This document shows positions 58,354 to 64,000 of a stretch of 64,000 bases of DNA, piece by piece. Source of the DNA: an uncultured Bacteroidales bacterium (GTDB taxonomy: Bacteria; Bacteroidota; Bacteroidia; Bacteroidales; UBA932); the NCBI GenBank assembly GCA_947306365.1, contig CAMZGD010000007.1:1-64000 (forward strand), written 5' to 3'. The position numbers and the translations under genes were made by a program. The stretch's first letter is position 1. The number at the start of each line of letters is the position of its first letter. The notes under the pieces were generated by a model. It was not told the origin of the DNA and did no database searches. It saw only the letters and a list, made by a program, of their open reading frames with translations.

Positions 58354-61300
58354 ATGAAGAGAATCCTTCTGGTGCTGGCGGCGCTGATACCGCTGCTGGC
58401 CTCCGCGGCAGACCGCCAGGAAGCGCGTCTGCTCCGATTCCCTGCCGTTGGCGGAGACAACATCGTCTTCAGCTATGCAGGAGACCTGTACCGCGTCGGG
58501 ATCAACGGCGGAAACGCCGAGAAGCTCACCTCCCACGTGGGCTACGAAGTATTCCCCCGCATCTCCCCCGACGGAAAGACCGTCGCCTTCACCGGACAGT
58601 ACGACGGGAACACCGAAGTCTACACCATCCCGGTCACGGGCGGCGAACCCAGGCGCATCACGTATTCCGCGCTCGTGAGCCGCGACCTTGTCGGCGAACG
58701 GATGGGCCCCAACAACATCGTGATGTGCTGGACGCCCGACGGAAAACAGATCGTGTACCGCAGCAAGCAATGGTGCTTCAGCGGCCTCCGCGGCCAGCTG
58801 ATGAAGGTCGGCGCCCAGGGCGGAACGGCCGAAGAGATTCCGACCACCGAAGGCGGATTCTGCAGCTACTCGCCCGATGGCAAGTACCTGGCCATGAACC
58901 GGATGTTCCGCGAATTCCGCACCTGGAAATATTACCGGGGCGGCCAGGCCGACGATATCTGGATACACCGCGTAGGCACCACCAAGATCGAAAAGATCAC
59001 CGACAACGACGCCCAGGACATCTTCCCGATGTGGATCGGAAACGAGATCTACTACCTCTCCGACCGCGACCGGACCATGAACCTCTTTGTCTACGACACC
59101 AGGACCGAACAGTCGCGCAAGGTGACCGATTTCACGGAATACGACTGCAAGTTCCCTTCCTATTCCCAGGACTACGTGGTCTTCGAAAACGGCGGCTACA
59201 TCTACAAGTATGACGTCAAGGCCCGCAAGTGCGAGAAAGTGACGGTCTATCTCGAGAGCGACAACGTCTACAGCCGTCCCGAATACAAGAACGTGGCCGA
59301 CAAGATGTTCGCGTACAGCCTCTCACCCGACGGCGAGCGCGTGCTGATCATCGCGCGCGGCGACCTCTTCTCCCTCCCCGCCCAGCACGGTCCCGTGTAC
59401 AACGTGACCAGAACGCCCGGCGGTCACGAGCGCGAAGGCGTCTGGTCGCCCGACGGCAAGCACGTCGCCTGGTTCTCCGACAAGGACGGCGAATACCAGG
59501 TCTATGTCGCGCCCTCTGACAACATGGAAAACGCCCGGGCCCTGACGAAATTCAAGGACGGCTATCCGAGCGGACTCCGCTGGTCGCCCGACGGGAAGAA
59601 ACTCTACTTCTCCACGCTGAAGCGAGAAATCTACTGCGTGGACATCGAAGCGGGCTCCGCCAAACCCATCATCACGGGAAAGACCGGTTCGCCGCGCGGC
59701 TTCACCCTTTCGGCCGACGGCACCTGGGGCGCCTATACCCTGGACCTCGACAACGACGTGACCGCCGTGTTCCTGTATGACGTGGCTTCCGGGAAATCGT
59801 ATCAGGTGACCGACAAGTGGTACTCGGCTTCCAGCCCGCTCTTCTCCGAAGACGGCAAGTACCTGTTCTTCACTTCCTCGCGCGACTTCCGCTCGCAGTA
59901 TTCGCGTGTCGAATGGAATGCTTCCTACAACATCAACGACTACGTTTTCGTGATTCCGCTGGCAAAAGGCACGCCCGATCCCACGAAACTCTCGTCCGAC
60001 GAATACGGCAATGCCACCGCGAAACCCGCCGGTGGTCCGGACTTCAAGCCCGGTGACCGGCCGCAGTTCGGCGGCGACAAGCCGGCAGCCGAAAAGAAAG
60101 CGGCGTCGACCAAGGTCGATCTCGACGGCATCGCCCAGCGCGCCAGCGTGCTGCCGCTTCCGGCCGGCCGCTACCGCCTGATCCTGGCCGACAACGACAA
60201 ACTCTACTACAGCAGCTTCGGCGGCGGCATGCCGGGCATGGGCGGCATGCCCGCGCCCGGCGGACCCGGTAGCCGCGGCGGTGCGCCGGCGGCGGCCGTC
60301 AAGGTCCTCGACCTGAAGACGCTCAAGACCTCCGACGGTCCCAAGAACGTGCCGATGGCCTTCACGCCCGACCATAAGAAATGCCTCGTGCGCGAGGGCG
60401 GCAAGCTCTACGTCACGGGATTCGGCGGCCCCGCCCGGCTCGAGGACCCCGTGCCCACCACGGAAATGGACATGCTCATCGACCACGAAGCCGAATGGCG
60501 GCAGATCTACGATGAAAGCTGGCGCGTGACCCGCGACAACTTCTATGTGGAGAACATGCACGGCATCGACTGGAACGCCATCCACGACAAGTACGCCGTG
60601 ATGCTGCCCTACGTAAAACACCGCCACGACCTGACCTACCTCATCGGTGAGATGATCGGGGAGCTGACCATCGGCCACGCCTACATCACCTCGGGCGAAG
60701 TCCCGGAGATCCCGCGCATCGCCACCGGCCTGCTGGGCGGCAAGTTCAGCCGCGACGGCAAGACGGGGGCCTTCCGCATCGAGCACATCTTCAAGGGCGC
60801 ATCGTGGGACAAGTCGCTGGTCTCGCCGCTCGACGGCCCCGGCATCAACGCCAGGGTGGGTGAATACATCACCAAGGTCAACGGCACGCCCGCTTCGCAG
60901 CTGACCGACATCTACCAGGCGCTGGTCGGCAAGGTCGGCAAGACCGTTTCGCTTGAAATCGCCGAGAATGCCGCCGGAAAGAACGCCCGCACGGTGTATG
61001 TCAAGCCGGTGGCCGACGAGAGCCAGCTGGCCTACTATGAATGGGTGCAGAAGAACATCGAAAAGGTGGACAAGGCTTCGAACGGGGAAATCGGCTACAT
61101 CCACATCCCCGACATGAGCACCGAGGGCCTCGACATGTTCACCAAACTGTTCTACACCCAGCTCGACAAGAAAGCCCTGATCATCGACGACCGCATGAAC
61201 GGCGGCGGAAACGTCTCCCCGATGATTCTCGAGCGCCTGCAGCGCGAAGTATACCGGATGACGATGTCGCGGAACGGCGGCCGGAACGAGACGGTGCCGA

Positions 61301-61701
61301 ACCAGGCCTTCTATGGCCCGAAAGTGTGCCTCATCGACAAGTACTCGTCGTCCGACGGCGACCTCTTCCCCTACGGTTTCCGCAAGCTCGGACTGGGCAA
61401 GCTCATCGGCAAGCGCTCGTGGGGCGGCATCGTGGGCATCTCCGGCTCGCGCGCCTACCTCGACGGACAGGATATGCGTACGCCGTTCTTCACCTCCTAC
61501 TCGACCGACGGTGAATGGATCATCGAAGGCCACGGCGTCGATCCGGACATCGACATCGACATCAATCCGTTCGAGGACTACCAGGGCAAGGATGCCCAGC
61601 TCGACAAGGCCATCGAAGTGCTGAAGGAAGAGATGAAGAATTGGCCCGACCTGCCCGGCACCCCCGCCGCACCCGACAAGAGCAGGATCGGTTTGAAGTA
61701 A
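58354..61701 (+). CDS. exported tricorn-like S41 protease with PDZ domain
   Basis: 1115 residues. A signal peptide (residues 1-19, ending ASAA) is followed by WD40/PD40-type propeller repeats (ISPDGKTVAFTGQYDGNTEVY, WSPDGKHVAWFSDKDGEYQVY, WSPDGKKLYFSTLKREIY). A Gly/Pro-rich linker near 625-650 (GGGMPGMGGMPAPGGPGS) comes next, then the core: HDLTYLIGEMIGELTIGHAY, a PDZ domain (GPGINARVGEYITKVNGTPAS) and the S41 catalytic part (IDDRMNGGGNVSP, DKYSSSDGDLFPYGF with the likely nucleophile Ser). Probably periplasmic peptide degradation. The length matches Bacteroidota tricorn homologues; a terminator follows. Confidence 0.93.
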   Translation: MKRILLVLAALIPLLASAADRQEARLLRFPAVGGDNIVFSYAGDLYRVGINGGNAEKLTSHVGYEVFPRISPDGKTVAFTGQYDGNTEVYTIPVTGGEPRRITYSALVSRDLVGERMGPNNIVMCWTPDGKQIVYRSKQWCFSGLRGQLMKVGAQGGTAEEIPTTEGGFCSYSPDGKYLAMNRMFREFRTWKYYRGGQADDIWIHRVGTTKIEKITDNDAQDIFPMWIGNEIYYLSDRDRTMNLFVYDTRTEQSRKVTDFTEYDCKFPSYSQDYVVFENGGYIYKYDVKARKCEKVTVYLESDNVYSRPEYKNVADKMFAYSLSPDGERVLIIARGDLFSLPAQHGPVYNVTRTPGGHEREGVWSPDGKHVAWFSDKDGEYQVYVAPSDNMENARALTKFKDGYPSGLRWSPDGKKLYFSTLKREIYCVDIEAGSAKPIITGKTGSPRGFTLSADGTWGAYTLDLDNDVTAVFLYDVASGKSYQVTDKWYSASSPLFSEDGKYLFFTSSRDFRSQYSRVEWNASYNINDYVFVIPLAKGTPDPTKLSSDEYGNATAKPAGGPDFKPGDRPQFGGDKPAAEKKAASTKVDLDGIAQRASVLPLPAGRYRLILADNDKLYYSSFGGGMPGMGGMPAPGGPGSRGGAPAAAVKVLDLKTLKTSDGPKNVPMAFTPDHKKCLVREGGKLYVTGFGGPARLEDPVPTTEMDMLIDHEAEWRQIYDESWRVTRDNFYVENMHGIDWNAIHDKYAVMLPYVKHRHDLTYLIGEMIGELTIGHAYITSGEVPEIPRIATGLLGGKFSRDGKTGAFRIEHIFKGASWDKSLVSPLDGPGINARVGEYITKVNGTPASQLTDIYQALVGKVGKTVSLEIAENAAGKNARTVYVKPVADESQLAYYEWVQKNIEKVDKASNGEIGYIHIPDMSTEGLDMFTKLFYTQLDKKALIIDDRMNGGGNVSPMILERLQREVYRMTMSRNGGRNETVPNQAFYGPKVCLIDKYSSSDGDLFPYGFRKLGLGKLIGKRSWGGIVGISGSRAYLDGQDMRTPFFTSYSTDGEWIIEGHGVDPDIDIDINPFEDYQGKDAQLDKAIEVLKEEMKNWPDLPGTPAAPDKSRIGLK

Positions 61702-61720
61702 CTGTCATCCTGAAAAAACA

Positions 61721-61753
61721 AATCCCCTTCCGGTTAGCCGGAAGGGGATTTTT
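61721..61753 (+). terminator. Rho-independent terminator after the tricorn-like gene
   Basis: A 13-bp perfect stem (AATCCCCTTCCGG 61721-61733 with 61738-61750) with loop TTAG and a T run; it is preceded by an A run, so it can also serve the convergent aqpZ transcript. Confidence 0.85.
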
Positions 61754-61769
61754 ACTTGCCGCAAAGCAG

Positions 61770-62435
61770 TTACTTCGCCAGGGCTTTCCAGACCAGCGCT
61801 GCGAAGGCGCCGCCCACCATCGGGGCCAGGATGAACACCCAGACCACCTTGAGGGCTTCGCCGCCTGCGAACAGGGCCGGGCCGATGGAACGGGCCGGGT
61901 TGACGGACGTGCCGGTCAGGTTGATGCAGACCAGGTGGACCAGGATCAGGGTAAGACCGATGGCAAGGCCGGCGAGGTTGCCTGCACCTTTCTTTGCGTC
62001 GGTCGTTCCGAGAACGACGAGGACGAAGATGAACGTAGCGATGAACTCGACGAGGAGTGCGCCGCCCACGCCGCCTGCATTGGCGACGCCGTTGGTGCCC
62101 AGGCCGCCCGTGAGGTCGGGCGCCGCGACTACCTTCGATACGAGCAGCAAAAGGGCGCCGGCGACAATGGCGCCGACAAGCTGGCCGATCCAGTAGCCGA
62201 TTGCCTCACCCCATTTCATCCGTCCCGAAAGGGCCACGCCGAACGTGATGGCCGGGTTGATGTGGCAGCCGGAAATGCCGCCGATCGTATAGGCCATGGC
62301 CACGACGGTCAGACCGAAGGCGATGGCCGTTCCGACCACGCCTGCCGGCGTGTTGCAACCGAGGAACATTGCGGTTCCGCAGCCCAGGAACGTCAGGACG
62401 AACGTTCCGATGCATTCAGCAAAATACTTTTTCAT
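61770..62435 (-). CDS. aqpZ: aquaporin Z-like water channel (MIP family)
   Basis: 221 residues, six transmembrane helices. The two pore motifs are HINPAITFG and SVNPARSIGP. The selectivity filter looks water-type (narrow; Arg after the second NPA, His in the SGCHINPA helix region). N-terminal KKYFAECIGTFVLTFLGCG. ATG 62435 is chosen because the upstream frame is antisense to fabG. A -7-like element lies 35 bases upstream. Confidence 0.95.
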   Translation of the reverse strand: MKKYFAECIGTFVLTFLGCGTAMFLGCNTPAGVVGTAIAFGLTVVAMAYTIGGISGCHINPAITFGVALSGRMKWGEAIGYWIGQLVGAIVAGALLLLVSKVVAAPDLTGGLGTNGVANAGGVGGALLVEFIATFIFVLVVLGTTDAKKGAGNLAGLAIGLTLILVHLVCINLTGTSVNPARSIGPALFAGGEALKVVWVFILAPMVGGAFAALVWKALAK

Positions 62436-62470
62436 AGGCAAATTGATTTTGGAATTAGTACATTTTGCTA

Positions 62471-62478
62471 TAAAGGTA
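62471..62478 (-). promoter_or_regulatory. -7-like element TACCTTTA for aqpZ
   Basis: Seven of eight bases of TAnnTTTG on the minus strand, in the 65-bp AT-rich gap between fabG and aqpZ. Confidence 0.4.
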
Positions 62479-62500
62479 GGAAAAAAAACGCAATGTTGTA

Positions 62501-63247
62501 CTACATGCCCATCCCGCCGTCGACGAGGATCACCTGTCCGGAGACATACGAGGCAAGGTCCGAAGCCAGGAAGGTACACACCTTCGCCACTTCGGCCGGC
62601 GTCCCGCCGCGGCGCATCGGAATCCGGGATTCCCACTGCTTGAGCACGTCGGGCCCCAGCTGCTGCGTCATGTCGGTAAGGATGAAACCGGGCGCCACCA
62701 CATTGGCGCGCACGCCCTTCGGGCCGAGCTCGGCGGCGATGGACTTGGCCAGGCCGATCATGCCGGCCTTCGACGCGGAATAATTGCATTGCCCGGCGTT
62801 GCCGTGCACCCCCACGATGGAGCTGATGTTGATGATCGAGCCGCCCCGCTGCCGCAGCATCACGGGCGACACGGCGTGGATGAAGTTGAAGGCGCTCTTG
62901 AGGTTGACCGTCAGCACGGCATCCCACTGTGCTTCGTTCATCCGGAGCATCAGGGCGTCCTTGGTGATGCCGGCATTGTTGACGAGGATGTCGACGCGGC
63001 CGAACGCTTCGACCACCTGCGCCACGGCCTGGTGTGTCTGTTCGAAATCGGCGGCATTGGAGGCGAGGGCCAGCACGCGTACGCCGAAGGCTTCAAGCTC
63101 CCGCTTCGTCTGTTCCCCGGGTTCATCGATCACCAGGTCGGTGAAGGCGATGTCGGCGCCTTCTTCCGCAAACTTGAGGGCGATCTGCTTGCCGATGCCC
63201 CGCGCCGCGCCCGTGACCAGCGCGACTTTTCCTTTCAAAAGTTCCAT
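62501..63247 (-). CDS. fabG: 3-oxoacyl-[ACP] reductase FabG
   Basis: 248 residues. NADPH-dependent reductase of fatty-acid elongation. TGAARGIG cofactor site, NNAGIT, catalytic Ser in INISSIVG, NYSASKAG Tyr-Lys pair, and VAPGFILTDMT near the substrate loop; the C-terminus ASYVSGQVILVDGGMGM is typical of FabG. Could be another SDR, but the motif set fits FabG best. It lies 24 bases after rimO. Confidence 0.9.
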   Translation of the reverse strand: MELLKGKVALVTGAARGIGKQIALKFAEEGADIAFTDLVIDEPGEQTKRELEAFGVRVLALASNAADFEQTHQAVAQVVEAFGRVDILVNNAGITKDALMLRMNEAQWDAVLTVNLKSAFNFIHAVSPVMLRQRGGSIINISSIVGVHGNAGQCNYSASKAGMIGLAKSIAAELGPKGVRANVVAPGFILTDMTQQLGPDVLKQWESRIPMRRGGTPAEVAKVCTFLASDLASYVSGQVILVDGGMGM

Positions 63248-63271
63248 ATAGTCAATCTGTCATTATTTTCG

Positions 63272-64000
63272 TTACCGATCGGGATCCGCCGGCTCCGGAG
63301 CGATCTCCCCGATCAAATCATATTCGTCCGCTCCCGTGATGGAAACGTCGATGAACTGCCCGACACACTCATCCGGGCGGGCGTCGATCAGGATTTCTCC
63401 ATCGACTTCGGGCGATTCCGTCCGGGAACGGGCCACCAGAACGCCGTCCGTGAAACTGTCGACCAGGACGCGTTCGCGGGAACCGATGCGGGAACGGTTG
63501 TACGCCAGGGAAATGCCGCTCTGCAATTCCATCAGCCGGTCGTACCGTTCCTGTTTCACCTCCGGCGGAATCTCGTCCGGGTAATGCAACGCCCCGTAGG
63601 TCCCTTCTTCTTCCGAATACGGGAAAGCCCCCATCCGTTCGAAACGCGAGGCAGCCACGAAATCGAGCAGGTCGCGGAATTCCGCCTCCCCTTCGCCCGG
63701 ATGGCCGACGATGAGCGTCGTACGCAGGACGACGCCCGGCACCAGTTGCCGCATCCGGTCCACGAGGGCACGGGTCTGACGCCCGTCGATCCCGCGCCGC
63801 ATCATCGCGAGCACCCGGTCGGCGCTGTGCTGCAACGGAATGTCGATGTACGGACAGATCTTCGGATTGTCCGCCATCACGTGCAGCACGTCGTCGGGGA
63901 AACCCGCCGGATAACTGTAATGCAGCCGGATCCATTCGATGCCGTCGATCTTCGCCAGCTGCTCCAGCAAGCGGGCCAGACACCGCTTCCCATAGCGGTC
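63272..64000 (-). CDS. rimO: ribosomal protein uS12 methylthiotransferase RimO, C-terminal part (5' end outside window)
   Basis: 243 codons are visible; the gene runs past base 64000 (frame open, reading DRYGKRCLARLLEQL). RimO adds a methylthio group to an Asp of uS12. The visible part is the radical-SAM barrel end (WIRLHYSYPAGFPDDVL, YIDIPLQHSADRVLAMMRRG, LRTTLIVGHPGEGEAEF) and the TRAM domain (VLVDSFTDGVLVARSRTESPEVDGEILI). Family of MtaB (39806) but with the RimO-specific DIPLQH..D.VL.MMRRG pattern. Confidence 0.92.
   Translation of the reverse strand, partial: DRYGKRCLARLLEQLAKIDGIEWIRLHYSYPAGFPDDVLHVMADNPKICPYIDIPLQHSADRVLAMMRRGIDGRQTRALVDRMRQLVPGVVLRTTLIVGHPGEGEAEFRDLLDFVAASRFERMGAFPYSEEEGTYGALHYPDEIPPEVKQERYDRLMELQSGISLAYNRSRIGSRERVLVDSFTDGVLVARSRTESPEVDGEILIDARPDECVGQFIDVSITGADEYDLIGEIAPEPADPDR

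Overview
The window looks like a chromosomal segment of a GC-rich member of the Bacteroidota, most likely order Bacteroidales. The evidence is: (i) the repeated -7 promoter element TAnnTTTG, with almost no Shine-Dalgarno sequences; (ii) lineage-typical proteins, namely a lipoprotein version of TamA (TamL) with a very large TamB, a DUF4923-like protein, a Bacteroides-type GlnRS and RfbB, and MqnC of the futalosine menaquinone route; and (iii) gene neighbours such as tsaD/tamB divergent from one promoter region. Genus cannot be fixed from sequence alone. No rRNA, tRNA, CRISPR array, integrase or transposase was seen. Most of the window is densely packed housekeeping DNA on both strands.

Layout. 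1-1831 (+): yidC 3' end, yggS and a degenerate M28-like lipoprotein. 1833-6104 (-): rfbB, an SpoU-type RNA methyltransferase and tamL. 6105-13428: an AT-richer accessory stretch holding a gene remnant, a tightly overlapping six-gene envelope operon of unknown function (6567-11808, -), two tiny genes (11904-12344, -) and a toxin-first toxin-antitoxin pair (12656-13414, +). 13429-15109 (+): a Bacteroidales HTH-like protein coupled to a membrane Ser/Thr kinase. 15232-17947 (-): a PPi-type phosphofructokinase followed by a GH13 amylase. 18047-27084 (+): an operon of ligA, yihY, rel/spoT, an Ig-like lipoprotein, a beta-barrel protein and ispG. 27124-28092 (-): rpmE (type B) and a DUF4923-like protein. 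28141-31753 (+): glmM, a NamZ-like DUF1343 protein, a zeta-like kinase and slyD. 31727-34308 (-): an FAD protein and tsaD. 34368-42033 (+): tamB, a short RsmI-like methyltransferase, folB, mtaB and a PhnP-like hydrolase. 42030-51773 (-): parDE, addA/addB-like nuclease-helicase genes, pgi and recG. 51834-53377 (+): pdxA and rnhA. 53354-57402 (-): a VOC protein, mqnC and glnS. 57474-61701 (+): yicC and a tricorn-like protease. 61770-64000 (-): aqpZ, fabG and the 3' part of rimO.

The strongest leads for something undescribed are these. First, rfbB carries an in-frame palindromic insertion (arms 5644-5662 and 5705-5723) that adds about 37 codons without breaking the gene, reminiscent of rickettsial palindromic elements; two other large palindromes (4788-4847 and 41094-41241) may belong to a similar GC-rich class. 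Second, the AT-richer six-gene operon encodes five exported proteins plus one two-helix membrane protein and looks like one envelope machine of unknown purpose. Third, a 15-bp inverted repeat (12209-12223 and 12429-12443) brackets the promoter and start of the tiny genes, as a phase-variable invertible segment would. Fourth, several genes (tamL, recG, parD, the zeta-like kinase and the 12656 toxin) have their -7 element only 3-6 bases before the start codon and are candidates for leaderless mRNAs; in two of them the -7 box directly abuts the stop codon of the preceding gene.
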